Shown piece after piece: positions 1-11,032 of a DNA stretch of 64,000 nt (its first letter is position 1; each line of letters starts with the position of its first letter). Origin of the DNA: Chaetorhynchus papuensis (lineage: Eukaryota > Chordata > Aves > Passeriformes > Rhipiduridae); assembly GCA_013396525.1 (NCBI GenBank), contig VWYX01001243.1, positions 130,385 to 194,384 on the forward strand. The letters are read 5' to 3'. The notes beneath the pieces are model-generated. The model saw nothing but the letters and a program-made list of their open reading frames with translations. It ran no database searches and was not told where the DNA came from. The position numbers were made by a program, and so were the translations under genes.

Positions 1-3000
1 ATATGGGGGCTGGAGGACTGAGCCAGGTAAAGCAATTCAACTGTCTTAAAATGCTTGTGAGTGCTTTGTCAAACTTTTGAAGGCTCTAACATGGCTGAGT
101 TAATTAGTAGGAATTAGATGACTTGAAAAATCTGCCTTGGTCCTTTGTCTGAAACCTTAGGTCTGTGAGAAGCATTAAATGTTTTAAGATCTGGACCAAA
201 AGGTCTGTGGAAGTCTAAAGAAAATACCCATTGACTTCTGTGCCTTGGATGAGACTCAGATAAGTGGTGGTGGAGCTGGGAAGCAGCTGTGTGTTGGATA
301 GGATGGGCTGTAGGCTCTGTACATCCATCTTCTGGGCTGATGAAGATGGAAGCAGGATATGGGGCAAAACCAGAACCTGAATCCAGCATATGAAAGTGAA
401 GACTTTAATGTTTGGTGTACAAGGTTAGGATGAGTTGGTTGAGAGAGGGGATTAAATGGGCCGAGAGCATTCCAAGACCTTGTTGTTTCCCCACTGTATT
501 GATGCTGAAATTCCTTGCACCACTCTGGTTTTCTTACCATCACTAATGTTGGTGTAGGACAATTTACTGTGCCTTTCAGGATGGCAATTAAAGAAGCCAA
601 CCACCACACAGTCAATTAGGGGGGAAACAACAATCAATAGAACATACAATGAGCCCTAACTAGCAGGAAGACAATTAAGACACTGGAGATAAAACAGTGA
701 CCAGTGACAAGTGCTAAATCTCTCGCCAGGCGTGTAGGTGAGAGGAAAAAACCCGGTCCCTAGGGACAGCTAGGTTCTTCCTTCAGCCTTGCTACTGACA
801 CACCCCATTGCCTTTGCCATATCTGTAGACTCCTAAATTATTGGTGCCATAGTGTAAGTCCTCAGTTCCTCCAGGAGCCGAAGTACCAATGGGAGTTTGA
901 GTCTTTGCATTTCTGCGAGCTCCGTTTTGATGTTGGAGGTGCTGCCTGGTCAGCCATAACCTCCTGGTGCCAGTGGTTGTTCTCACCCACCCTCAGGGCC
1001 ATTCAAAACCGTGGAGGTGAACTTCAAAAACCATGGAGCTGATTTTTCAGGGTGTGAAGCTTTTTGGACTCTTTGCTTTGGCCCTGTTTATCAGAATCAG
1101 CTTACTGTGAGTTGTGGTGTGGCATTTCTAAGGAAGGCCATTGCTCCAAGTTCCATTGTGTTAGCAAAGAGCAAGGGAAGTGCCTTGGGGCTGGCACTGG
1201 GCCTCCACGGCCATGGGGAGAGGTGCTGCCTGTCGAGTCTGACAGTGCTCATAAGTGCTGAAACAGGAGTCATACAGCAAGATGTGCAAGTATTGCCAAG
1301 ATGAAAAGATTTAATGCGCTGTGTATCTGCCAAAGGCATCCCAGACCCAGCGGGGGTAGAGATGCGCTGAGGGCCTATCTTTTAACAGCAGTATCCATGT
1401 CTGCTTGACTGATCTGCTGTGGTCTTGAAGAGCAACATATAGGTTTAATGTGCAACAGCAGCAGAACTGTGTTTCCTTTCTCTTTGGTGCATTAGTAGTG
1501 TCATTCATAAGTGTTCCCGAGTTACCCTGCCATCCTGTACGAGTGAAAAGTGCAGAAGTTCATGAATAAGTTATAACCTGAACCCTATTAATAGTCCCAC
1601 TGATGATATGTTATGGCAATCCTCTGGCTTCTCCCCCACCCTCCAGCTTAACTCTTACTCTGCCTGTCAGGAGCTGGGCTGTGAAAAACCTTCCCAACAC
1701 TGCTGTGAGAGCTGATTGCCCTTCTGTGGATGCTGGTGAGCTGCAGACCAGACACGTGTGAGACTGCTTTGTTCTCCCTCAAAGGAAAATATGCCTAGAT
1801 GTTGTTAGAGCCACTGGTTTTCATTAGGAGTCAATGAAGGTGGGATTTTCCAGGGCAGAACCTCCATGTTTCATTCCTGCTACTGCTGGAAGACAGCTGG
1901 TGCCAGGTTTGCTCCCTCTCAGCCAGGATGGCAGTGGTGTTTGCTAAGGCTGATGTTTAAAGCCATTAGGATAAATGGGAGGTGTCAGGGCGTGTTGGTG
2001 GAGCATGGCTGAGACAACTTCATTCCAGAGACAGGAGCATATGTCACTTCCACAGAACCATTAATCTTCTGGCTTCAAAATATTTGTTATTAAGGACAAG
2101 ATAGGTTGGAAAAATGCTACCTGGGCTTGTAGAAGTGCTTTCCTTGAGATTATAGGGGGGCTTTCATTCTGTGATGCCAGCGACACGTACAAGATATTCT
2201 TTGCTGCTGACTTCAGCTTCTGAGCTGAGCAAGTCTCTGCTTTCTCCAAAATACAATAAACACCTCCCCACTCCTGCTCCAGCAAAGTACTTCCTCATTC
2301 CCTCTGCAGGCACAGGCTTTACTCCTCCATCCCTGTTCCACCTGCACCATCTATTTCCTCCATCCCATCTCGAAGAGCAAACTCTTGACATGAGTCAAGA
2401 ACAAGGCTTTTTAAATGATTGCAAACTCGATCTTCATATTTACCCACATCAGGGTAATTCCATGGGGCTGGAGTGTAAATTTGTCAGATGCTACTTTATC
2501 TTTGCCAACCTCAGCCTAAATGCATGGCCAGGTCAACAGGACTGTGCTTGAGCTGGTCACAGCCATGATGTAATTCAGCAAAATAAGAACATGTTTGTAT
2601 TATTTGTTTTGAACTTGAACAACTTTGCAAAACTTTTAGAGAAAATATTTTTGAAGGCCACTCTCAGAGGTAGGGACTGAAGTTTTCCATATACCATATG
2701 TACCTGTGCAACCCAGAAATCTTCAGCAGTTGAAAAATGGTCCTTAATGCCATTACTGAAGAGAACACCTGCACAGAGGTGAGCCTGTGCCATGTTGGAT
2801 TTACAAATAGGGGACCACTAAACTGATATGTAATAAGAAATTGGTCATGGAAGAGTTTATGGAAGTGTGATGATCCCAAACTATCAAAACCCTCTAAAAA
2901 ATCAGGTTAGAATAACTTTCAAAGTACTTTCTATATGTAACCTCAGACTTCCCAACTGTATGTGTTGTATGAACAAAATTGAACTTTGTTCCTTCCTTAT

Positions 3001-3450
3001 TAACATAAAAAAGGATTAATTCTAATTTTATGGGAGAACAAGAGATTGCTCATTACTGATAAAGGTTGCATTAAAGCTCTATCTACACTTGCAGAAGGAA
3101 AAGTGGGGAATTTATCCAGTATTTTAAAAAACACGCCCCACAGATTTTCCAGCACCATGGAGAAAAGCTTTATAAACCAGCTCGGATAGATGGAAGGCTG
3201 TGATAGGTCTTCAGCTGAAGGCATTGCTGAGATATTACAGTGATAGTCATGTTAGAAAAGATGATAGATTAGATGCAGCCCCACTGGAGGGGGCATGTGT
3301 GCACTGACTGCTGAATGCTCTGTGCACACAGAGATACAGCTCTGGAGCCATCACTTAGCAGCTCTGAAATGTCTGTACAATTTTTTATGCTGTAATTTTG
3401 TATTGTTCATAAATATTCATAGGTACCGCCGCTTTTCTTGATGTCATTTT
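1..3450. other. non-coding stretch, no gene recognised
   Basis: I see no gene, splice-supported exon or structured RNA here. Open frames are short and overlap on both strands, as expected by chance; the longest (2171-2551, +, 126 codons) has no recognisable domain. The segment 790-990 contains words such as ACCAATGGGAGTT and TTAGGAGTC (minus strand) that recall a very old amniote repeat, but this is weak. The last 80 bases before the MIR-like element are AT-rich. Confidence 0.6.
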
Positions 3451-3700
3451 AGTGAAGCAGCACAGTCTGTTGGTAAGGAAAGGAAGCTTGGAGCCAGCCG
3501 GAGCTCCAGACTTCTGCCCAAACGCCTCTGGATTCCTGGGTGGCTGTAAACCAGGCACTTAACCCTCATCAAGCTCCAGTTTTCCTATCTGCAGATTAGC
3601 TATCACACAAATAAGTGTCCTCCTTGCAGGGGAGGCATTAATTAATGCCTGCAGAATGCCTCGAGCCCCTCTGTGGAAAGGTGCTCCAGAAGTGCAAATG
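3451..3700 (+). repeat. MIR-like ancient SINE (CORE-SINE)
   Basis: The segment follows the order of a MIR element. It has a tRNA-like head (GAAGCAGCACAGTCTGTTGG), a middle matching the 'describe, then lose the decimal' CORE block (GGCACTTAACC, then CAGTTTTCCTATCTGCAG, compare the MIR words GGCAAGTCACTTAACC and CAGTTTCCTCATCTG), and a tail with GTGCTCCAGAAGTGCAAATG. The match is from memory of the MIR consensus and is heavily diverged, as expected for a SINE that stopped moving before birds and mammals split or soon after. The length of about 250 bp suggests a near full-length copy. A perfect 18-bp palindrome sits in its 3' half. Confidence 0.55.
3633..3650. repeat. perfect 18-bp palindrome with TAATTA core
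   Basis: AGGCATTAATTAATGCCT reads the same on both strands over all 18 bases. The centre holds overlapping TAAT homeodomain half-sites (ATTAATTAAT). About 0.2 perfect 18-mers would be expected in 64 kb of equal-base random DNA. It lies within the MIR-like element, so it may be a regulatory site that arose in an old SINE. Confidence 0.85.
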
Positions 3701-3960
3701 GATTATTGTTGTTGTGGTGCTTTTCCATACTGAGCCATATTGAAGTGAAATGCTCTACTTTTATTACCCATCCTGGGGCTGGATCACCATCAGCGGGGAC
3801 ACATCTCTGCATCTGGGGAGTGTTTCTCCCACTCACTGCATTTTGGGCAGGTCCCACCTTGTTAAGCCCAGCAAAGGTGGGACTCAGAGCATCAGCTGGT
3901 TAAAGTGGTGGGGGGAAGGGCAGGAAGAGTGGAAGTCCCATGCTTTTGAGGAAAATCGGC

Positions 3961-4260
3961 ATTGAAGTCCTGGGGACATTATGTTAATGGCATTACTCAA
4001 TTTCTGGAAGCAATGCTGATTAAATATTCATTGACTTTGATTATGCTGAAATTAGGACTAAAGCGTGAACTCAAATTGAGTGGAATAATGGCAGTGTAAA
4101 TAATGCATACTTTCTAAATTGAAAACACCAGCTTGTGCTCTGCTCCCCCTCTCCCCGCCCCCTCGGTTTGTCATTGTGCCATTTGTTTAGGAGACGATTA
4201 TACTGATGTGTGCATATCCAGCTATCATTTTTACCAGCTGGGAAAAAAATGTGAAATTAA
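3961..4260. other. AT-rich island, candidate conserved noncoding element
   Basis: The stretch is AT-rich with dense homeodomain and POU-like words (GCTGATTAAATATTCATTGA, AATAATGCATAC) and few CpGs. It is followed at 4141-4165 by a C-rich block with three C-runs (CCCCCTCTCCCCGCCCCCTC). I see no coding potential. The call rests on composition and motif density only. Confidence 0.3.
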
Positions 4261-6250
4261 AGGTTTTCTACATTGTTTGCTTTTCCCCACTCTTGGAAAA
4301 CAGAAGTAAATACAGTGCAACAAAGACTAAGCTTGTTTCAGGAGAAGGGGTTAGAGGCTGCTGCTCAGCCTTAGTCCTCTGCATCTCTCCCTAAAGGATG
4401 AGAAACGCTGATGGCAATTGGGCCCCTGGAGAAAGTGGCCGGGAAGAAATCCCTGTGGGAGATGCAGGGCACAAGGGGAGTAGGGTTGGTCTGGCTGTAA
4501 AGGTGACTGATGGTGACTTGGCTCAGTGCTCTGGTCCACTGGAGACTCCACCTGGGGGACAGCATCTGTCCTCTCCTGGGTGTGTGCTGGAGCCTGAATC
4601 ATGACTGCTCATGGAGAGCAGGCTCTGAGGGGGCTGTGGGCAGCGATGACAGGCAGTGGGAAGTCTCCTCCCTGCACATCACACCCAGCTGCAGCCCTTT
4701 CCTGTGGCTGAACCGGGGTCTTGCAGAGCCCCCCAGCTCCTGCTGCAGTGTGTGCATTGCACTGGAGAACATTCAGCGCTGCCCTGCAAGCAACTGTGCA
4801 AGGTCACCCTGAGGAAGACCCTTCCCTCCTGTCCTCTCTCTGGAGACGGCTAAGAACAAAGCCAGGCCTGATCCTCCACTCCCACTGCTTCTCCCCTACC
4901 CTGAATCCCTCTGGTTTCAAAGGAACCTGTCTGACTCTGGGTGTGCAGAGCTCCTGTGTGCTGAACTGCCCTGTTCCAGACTTCTTTTCTCATATTTCTG
5001 TTACTAAAAATGCATATTTTTTAGCTTTTTAGCGAGGTGATGTTTCAATGGCATATTTTTAAAAACTCTTTCCAAAATCAGCAGCATATTATTTTTAATA
5101 CAATACATAATGTAGGAATTGCAGGGAGGCTCTTTTGGCAGGGTTGCCAATCAGGCGGGGGGAACGGGGAGCTGCGTGGGTTCCGTGGGCTCAGGGCTGC
5201 ACAGTCTGGAAACCAAACCAGTAGTTTTTCAAAGTTCACATGCTGATTGCAAAGAAAAAGCCCATTAAAGAGCAAATCGTTTAAGGCACAGCCTTCCTTC
5301 AAGCCCCGGGGAACTTGCTTTCTGTGACAGCGTGATGGAAGGGTTTCTCAGTCACACTCAGCTTTTCCCTGCGCAGCAGGGCTCTTTGCTGCCTGAGATT
5401 TACTCTATTGTGAAGTCCTCACCAGAAAATAGCAGGGGCAGGAGTTCTAGATCTGCCTTTTCTCCTTCCAGGCAGAGAGGTGCTGGCTCCCACCCCGTCC
5501 TGCTCCAGGAGAGCACTCAGTGGCCGAGGGAGCAGGGCTGGCTGGCACAAGGAAGGTGCTGCTGCAGTGCTCACGAGGCTGCAGCAGGACTGCAAACACC
5601 ACGGGCACCTGGACCCATTCAGGAACGTTTCTGATTTCCATCCATGAATATCTGTGCTTTCCCTTTGGCGTGTGTCACCTTCCCCAGCACCCAGGGCTCT
5701 GAAGGTACCGAGGCTGTTACTCGCAGTTCCCACACACACCAACCTGCCTCGTTCTTGCTCCTTTCCCAGAGTGTCTGATTTCCGTCTTGGTCTTGGGGAA
5801 GAGGACGTTCATCCTTGGTCCATGTTTCTGCAGCCTTTGATGTGGATCAAGGCTCTTTCTGTGGCTGTGGAATAACTCCACAGCTAAGCAATGACCTTTA
5901 TGAGTTGTGTGATATATGCACATTTCTGTTCCCGAATCTCTTCCTCTTCTGGAGCTGTGTTCATCCAGACATGGGCTATCACCCCCTGTAGTTCCTGTCT
6001 GGCAGCTGAAAGGGTGGCACATCTCTAGTCCAGTGGCAGGGATTAGGATTTTAGAGTCACTCTAATTAGATTTTTTCTTTTCCAGCCCTTTTTTTCCAAG
6101 GACTCACTTTTTTTCCCCTCTCCTCTGACCTCTCACTCAAGTTTTCATAGCTGCAGATGAGGTAGGCAGTGATAGCTCTGCTTTTGGTTTGGCTTTTTTT
6201 AATGACCAGAAATTCCCAGTCAGAGGAGGAGGCTGTGGGGCATTTTGCAC
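4261..6250. other. GC-richer non-coding stretch
   Basis: No gene recognised. The many overlapping open frames on both strands come from the higher GC content and lack domains or consistent splice signals. A G-rich patch at about 5156-5192 has runs of 6, 4, 3 and 3 G, but one loop is 8 bases, so it just misses the usual G-quadruplex rule. Confidence 0.55.
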
Positions 6251-6700
6251 TAGAGATTCTTCTGTTCTGTGAAACATCCTTTATTAAAACTGTTATTCAC
6301 AAATCAAAGCAAAGTCACCACCTGATTAAAACTTGATAGGATTAATTTCTTTCCAGCCCGAATTAATTTAATGACATAAGCATAAAGATTTGTCTTTTTC
6401 CTCCTCAGGAGTTTCCTCTCATTAATTTTTACCACTGCACCACAACAGCATTTCATGGAAACATCTGGATTTGCAGAAAGTTAGCAAAGTGCTTTTTGGT
6501 ATGCAGAATGATAAACAAATGTGGAGGAATTTGCACAGATGTTAAACAGTGATTTGTGTTTCAAGCTGAAGGGTTGTGCAGTGGCCGTGGTTTTCAGATT
6601 TCGATAAAGGACAGAATTTTATCCATAGCCTTAAGAGTGTCTTAAGCTAATTTGAATTTTTTTTAAATGAAATATTGAAAATGAGATCATCCCACCTGAA
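6251..6700. other. AT-rich island, candidate conserved noncoding element
   Basis: Contains repeated TTAATTT, ATTAATT and TTATTAAAAC words (for example CCCGAATTAATTTAATGACA) and no open frame of note. The motif pattern resembles vertebrate developmental enhancers, but conservation is untested. Confidence 0.3.
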
Positions 6701-7340
6701 TAGCTGTCCAGGCTCAATGTTGCCATTTAGCAATAATTATCCCACTTGTCTGTTAAAGTATATTGGGGAAAATCTCCAAGAATTACTTGATCTTAGGAAA
6801 ATATGATAAATTTTAGACAGATGTTTGAGGGTTTTTCTACTAAAAAGAGGGGAAATGTGTGCTTCCAACAATTTACAGTCTAGCTGAAGAACTTGTGGAT
6901 GTGCTTTGAAGTGGGTTGGGTAGATGACACACGTCTCTCTCTGAAGTCTTGGCTGTTCCTAAATTTTCTCCTGATTCCAGTTAGCACCTTTGGGACATGT
7001 TACATGGAGAGCAGGTGAACAGTCACTGCAAAACAACCTAAATTTGATGATGTTCCCCAGTGCCATGCGCTCCTCTGAGGCATTTGGTTAGGCTTATGGC
7101 TAAGCACAGCTTTCCTGGATCAGTGTTTTCTCTCCCTGCTGTACCTTGCTACCAAACCGGGAAGTCACAACATCACCTGCAGTGTCCTGCATCAAGTCTG
7201 TGCTCTGAGCCAATGTCCCAGGAGCCTAAATGCAAATTGCTGGATCACAGCATATCAAAGCACTTGGATGATTGTTTCCAAAAAAGTTTAGAGTCTGCTT
7301 CTTCCCTTTTCTTTTTTTAAAAAAAATCCCTTTGCAGCCT
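6701..7340. other. non-coding stretch
   Basis: Mixed AT-rich sequence without recognisable genes or repeats. A short oligo-T/oligo-A junction at about 7311-7327 is the only low-complexity feature. Confidence 0.5.
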
Positions 7341-7510
7341 GGCACAGCGCACACGTACTTAATAATCTATGCTTGTCTCTGTGTAAATAATTAATCAGAA
7401 AAGGAAAATAATATAAATCCCAGCTATCATATTGCTATTAAAATTGCAGAAGCATTAATGCATCCAATAAGTATTGTTTCTGTAATTAGATAACCTTTCT
7501 GGGCTGTATC
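7341..7510. other. AT-rich island, candidate conserved noncoding element
   Basis: Dense homeodomain and POU-like words: GTAAATAATTAATCAG, GTAATTAGATAA and the 10-bp palindrome GCATTAATGC followed by ATCC. No coding potential is visible. Enhancer identity is inferred from motif density only. Confidence 0.35.
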
Positions 7511-7892
7511 TGCACTCAGAATAGGGAACATGTGAACATCTGCTTGGAGGCACCATGGAAGGAAGGAGGAAGATTTGTTTTATTCGGAGATGTGGATTTC
7601 CTTGCAGAGGGGAGGAATTAGCCTAGCACAGGAGATAATTTATGCCTCTCTCTCATTTCCCTGCCTGAGCACAGTGGTTGAGGTCTGCCTTAGCCAATCC
7701 AAGGTCAGGATCACCAGGATCCAGGTCAGCCCTGGCCACATGTCCCCGTGTGACATCCGGATGTGACATCCTCCAGGCTTGTGCTTGGTCTGGAATAGCC
7801 ATTCCCACAGCCTGATGAGGTGAGACAGGGGATGAATGGTTGAGCTGAACAACTGGGGACCCGCCAAATCTTTTCCCTGGATTTCTGTTGGG

Positions 7893-7912
7893 TTTTTTTT
7901 TTTTTTTTTTTT
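7893..7912. repeat. poly-T run, 20 bases
   Basis: Uninterrupted homopolymer of 20 T. There is no LINE or SINE body adjacent, so it is probably a simple-repeat expansion and not a retroposon tail. Confidence 0.9.
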
Positions 7913-8128
7913 GCCTTGATTGCAGAGTTTTCAGTCTGCAAGGAAATGGGTAGGAGAGGGAGCACTCTGCCATCACTGGACTCTTGCCTGTGACTAAAAC
8001 CCGAGTTCTGTTGGGCAAAGAGGGGCAAATATTCACTGTGTCCCCACTGTGTGACCTGCATCACTCCTGTCAGACTGCAGATGCCTATTACCAACATTGG
8101 AAGGACACACATTCATAACCATGAAGCG

Positions 8129-8169
8129 TTTTTTTTTTTTCACATAAATGATACATTCTTTTTTTTTTT
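8129..8169. repeat. paired poly-T runs
   Basis: Twelve T at 8129-8140 and eleven T at 8159-8169 flank an 18-base unique spacer. Confidence 0.9.
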
Positions 8170-8471
8170 CTGAAATGCTGATAAAACCCCATCAAGACAC
8201 CGCTGAATTTCTGTAAGAGTGGCATTCCCAGTAATAGCAAATAATCAGGTTTCTGCCTGCAGTTTGAAGTCTTAGTACTCATGGCAGACAACCAAGCTTT
8301 TGTATCTGGGTACAACTATAAAATAGTTATGCAGATAATTCATCCTTTTGAAGACTGTGTGTGAGAGTGTTTTACAGTCTGTTTGCTAGGCAACTTGGGC
8401 TCTCCCTGCAGGACATACACGGGCTGTACCTGGCTTTTTCTCCTCTGGAGAGGCTGTCATACTCTAGATTA

Positions 8472-8631
8472 CATATGGGAAGAAATCTGGCTCTGTCACC
8501 ACGCTCATTACTGCATATTCTTTTCCATATGGCAAAGATAACATATGGTTAGTGGAAATTAGGGGATTTCTATTGCCCGAGTCCAGAACTGGATTAGAAA
8601 GGATGGTGTTGCCCAGGACAGAGACATATGG
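8472..8631 (+). promoter_or_regulatory. cluster of four CATATGG E-box words
   Basis: CATATGG occurs at 8472-8478, 8526-8532, 8542-8548 and 8625-8631, always on the same strand. CATATG is an E-box variant preferred by OLIG/BHLHE22- and TWIST-type bHLH factors. About eight copies on both strands would be expected in the whole window by chance, so four in 160 bases in one orientation is a real local enrichment. A regulatory role is an inference. Confidence 0.4.
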
Positions 8632-8640
8632 ACAGATGCT

Positions 8641-9030
8641 TTAGGAGCATCTTATTTAGCACTCATCAGATTTATCCAGTGCAAGAGTAAAGTCTGCTAA
8701 CTCGAAAGTGCAAAGCTTCTCCACTGATTGATTTAAACTGGATTTTTCCAAGGAGCCTGAACAGATTAGGTATCAATCCCATTACATTTTAATGGGAACT
8801 GGACTCTTTTCATTATTAGGTCCTTTTGAAAATCTATCACTTAGAGATCAATCAGTGGAATAATTGAAATTGGGCCATACCTTAGTTAACAATTAGTTGA
8901 GGTCTGGGGGCTTTTTTTCTCCCAGTATCTAAATCACTCTTAAATGATTTGGAAAAGCCCTCTATGTGTGCTGGCACAGTGGGCGACTTTCACAGCCTCT
9001 GTTCTCATTACACATTACTGCTGGACACAA
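8641..9030. other. AT-rich island, candidate conserved noncoding element
   Basis: Contains ATTACATTTTAATGGGAAC, TCATTATTAGG, GATCAATCAGTGGAATAATT and AGTTAACAATTAGTTG, giving a high density of ATTA-type words. No coding potential seen. Confidence 0.3.
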
Positions 9031-9750
9031 TTAAAATCCCAAATAAATGAAACCCCAGCAGGGCAATGATTGCAAAATTCTGCAGTGCTTTGATGGGCAT
9101 TCCCAAACCAGCCAAAACCCCAGTGCTGGTGGAGAGGATGGTCCATATCTCCCTGCTTCCTTCACTGCTGTGTCAAAGCCTGGGACCTGTAGTTCTGTCC
9201 TGTGTCCATGCCCAGCCCTTTGCAAGGTTTCACCCATGTGCAGATGCATTTTTGCTGTTCCAAAGGAAGACTGAAAAAAGTATTTCCTCTCCTGTAGGCA
9301 GAAAAAAAAGGCAAAGAGGGGGAAAACATCTGCCTATAGTAATGTTTCCAGAGTGGCTTCATTTTCCTTTGAAACATCTGATGGATGAAGCTGGTCAATT
9401 ATCAAGAAGCCAGTTAATGTTATTATACAGGATGAGGACTCCAAATCAAAAATAAATTATCCTGCAGCTGCTCCTGGGTCCTCCAGCATGTCCTATCACA
9501 AGGATGTGCCTCGGACAAATGTTTCTATGGGCAACGTGTGCTGTTCTGATAGCACTCATTAGCTCCCTGCACTGCCAGCTCAGAGCTTCTGCCAGCCAGG
9601 TAAATGCTGAGTTATGGAGAATCTCCTCTCCTGCAGGGGCACTGCTCTGGGTAGCCTGGCCCATGGGGGTGCAGATTTCCGACTTGTGAACCCCTCCATC
9701 TCTGCACATTGGGTGCAGTCACATGTGCTTTGTGAAGGGATACGTGCTGG
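9031..9750. other. non-coding stretch
   Basis: Several open frames of 60-130 codons overlap on both strands; the longest is 9066-9455 (+). None shows a domain, signal peptide or plausible splice pair. I treat them as chance frames in moderate-GC DNA. Confidence 0.5.
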
Positions 9751-10060
9751 ATATGAGCTATTGGAATTATTTAGTCATCCGTTCACATTAGCTGATGAGC
9801 TAATTTTCAGTGCAGAAATCCATATATATGTGGGATTTTATTTGCTGTTGGTAAATGTTTCCTCTATATTGATGTTTAAAATAAAATTAATACTAATATT
9901 GGATGGAGGTGATAATGATTTAATTGCTCCTTGATTGAATTGTTACAGGAGGAAATGAACTGTGGTGTGTAATGTGTTGAAGTTAAAATAGAGTAGTGTG
10001 AGTTAATTTTATATTGCTATCAATTTTGTAACTGTAATGCACCTTCCCCAGTTGCTGTTT
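9751..10060. other. AT-rich island, candidate conserved noncoding element
   Basis: One of the densest ATTA clusters in the window: GAGCTAATTTTCAG, AAAATTAATACTAATATTGG, GATAATGATTTAATTGC and GAGTTAATTTTATATTG. The ATTGAATTGTTAC word resembles SOX sites. Composition is the only evidence. Confidence 0.35.
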
Positions 10061-10444
10061 TCAATGACTCTTGATTCCCAACCTGGAAAATTTCATTTGT
10101 ACATCTCCTAATCTTGTGTCTATTGTCTTATGGGCTTCTGAGGTTCTGGTTCTACACTTATCCTTATCTCCCCCAGTCCTAATCTGAAAGTGAACGGTTT
10201 TTTAGCTGACTATAAGGAGCTAATTATAAAATACACATTTAAAAATATTCTTAAAATGCATAGCTCATATATCTCAAGAGTAAAGGGGGCTGTAAGCAAA
10301 AACTGTGCAGGAAAGAAGGTGCTGGTTTGCCACACCTGTGACTCAGCAGCAGCATGTGTTGCTAAGTCCCATTTTGCTCTGCCAGTTTACTCAATGACTT
10401 AAACGTGTAGCTGGAGGTTGTGTCCCTAAAGAGGGGTGGAAAGA

Positions 10445-10473
10445 GGGTGAGGGGGATGATTAGGGCGTGGGGG
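10445..10473 (+). other. G-quadruplex motif
   Basis: Four G-runs (3, 5, 3 and 5 G) with loops of 3, 7 and 3 bases satisfy the common G3+N1-7 rule. It lies about 115 bases from the edge of the solo LTR, outside the inserted sequence. Confidence 0.6.
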
Positions 10474-10583
10474 ATGTGTTTGTAGTTGGAACACGGTGTT
10501 ATCTATGTGGCCCTTTGGACTGGGAAGTTGTAGAGTTCGTTCAGAGCAAAGTTTTGACTCTTTGCTGTCGAGGAGCTGCGAAG

Positions 10584-10587
10584 GTGG
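10584..10587. repeat. target-site duplication, left copy (GTGG)
   Basis: The four bases directly left of the LTR equal the four directly right of it (11029-11032). The right flank continues GACCACG and the left is preceded by GCGAAG, so the duplication is exactly four bases. Confidence 0.8.
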
Positions 10588-10651
10588 TGATGCCTTAAGG
10601 GGCCACCTAAAAACAGAGACTAGACAGGAGTAAAGGGAATAAAGGCAGGTA

Positions 10652-10657
10652 TTTATT
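10652..10657 (-). terminator. LTR polyadenylation signal AATAAA
   Basis: AATAAA on the minus strand, about 92 bases downstream of the LTR TATA box. The position is as expected for the end of an R region. Confidence 0.6.
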
Positions 10658-10748
10658 TGAAGGACCTTCAAGGGTACATCCTGGGGAGCCAGAGGCTGCT
10701 GCCAAGATGGACCCCAAGATGGACAACAGGTCACAAGTTCTTTACACC

Positions 10749-10754
10749 TTTATA
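10749..10754 (-). promoter_or_regulatory. LTR TATA box
   Basis: TATAAA on the minus strand in the context ACCTATAAAGGTGT, with an octamer ATGCAAAT about 10 bases upstream. Together they form an intact-looking core promoter of the solo LTR, reading leftward in the window. Confidence 0.6.
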
Positions 10755-11032
10755 GGTCTGGTTCATTTGCATACCAGGGTCAATTCTCCAATTAAAGCTT
10801 CAGTTTAACGATGTAATTCCCCTCAGCTTGCCCCCCTTTCAGAGGCTTTTGGTTTACACTTTTTGGGCCTAGGACGGTCTGGGTGTCCTTGGAGAGCAGG
10901 CCCGGAGAGGCTTTGTTGTGTCTGCCCAGCAGGAGAGAGCAGAAATGAACAGGCTACAGGAAACTTCAAAGTTACACACTGGGCAGTGCAGGATTTGAAA
11001 AATATAAAAGTTAAAACCTAAGGCATCAGTGG

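Larger units (their letters stand above)
7511..8360. other. non-coding stretch with three poly-T runs
   Basis: No gene recognised. The apparent lysine-rich minus-strand frames here are translations of the poly-T runs at 7893-7912, 8129-8140 and 8159-8169. Confidence 0.55.
10061..10587. other. non-coding stretch flanking the solo LTR
   Basis: No gene recognised. It carries a G-quadruplex motif at 10445-10473 and ends in GTGG (10584-10587), the 5' target-site copy of the LTR. Confidence 0.55.
10588..11028 (-). mobile_element. solo LTR of an endogenous retrovirus
   Basis: A 441-bp insertion starts TGATGCCTTA and ends TAAGGCATCA, a 10-bp terminal inverted repeat with the canonical TG...CA ends. 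Identical 4-bp flanks GTGG (10584-10587 and 11029-11032) form a target-site duplication. Read on the minus strand it has promoter-like order: an ATGCAAAT octamer (10765-10772), a TATAAA box (10749-10754) and an AATAAA polyadenylation signal (10652-10657). This predicts a U3 of about 300 bp followed by a short R and U5. No internal gag, pol or env sequence and no second LTR are present, so the provirus was lost by LTR-LTR recombination. A 4-bp duplication fits class I (gammaretrovirus-like) elements better than ERVL (5 bp) or ERVK (6 bp). The family name cannot be fixed without a repeat library. Confidence 0.88.
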
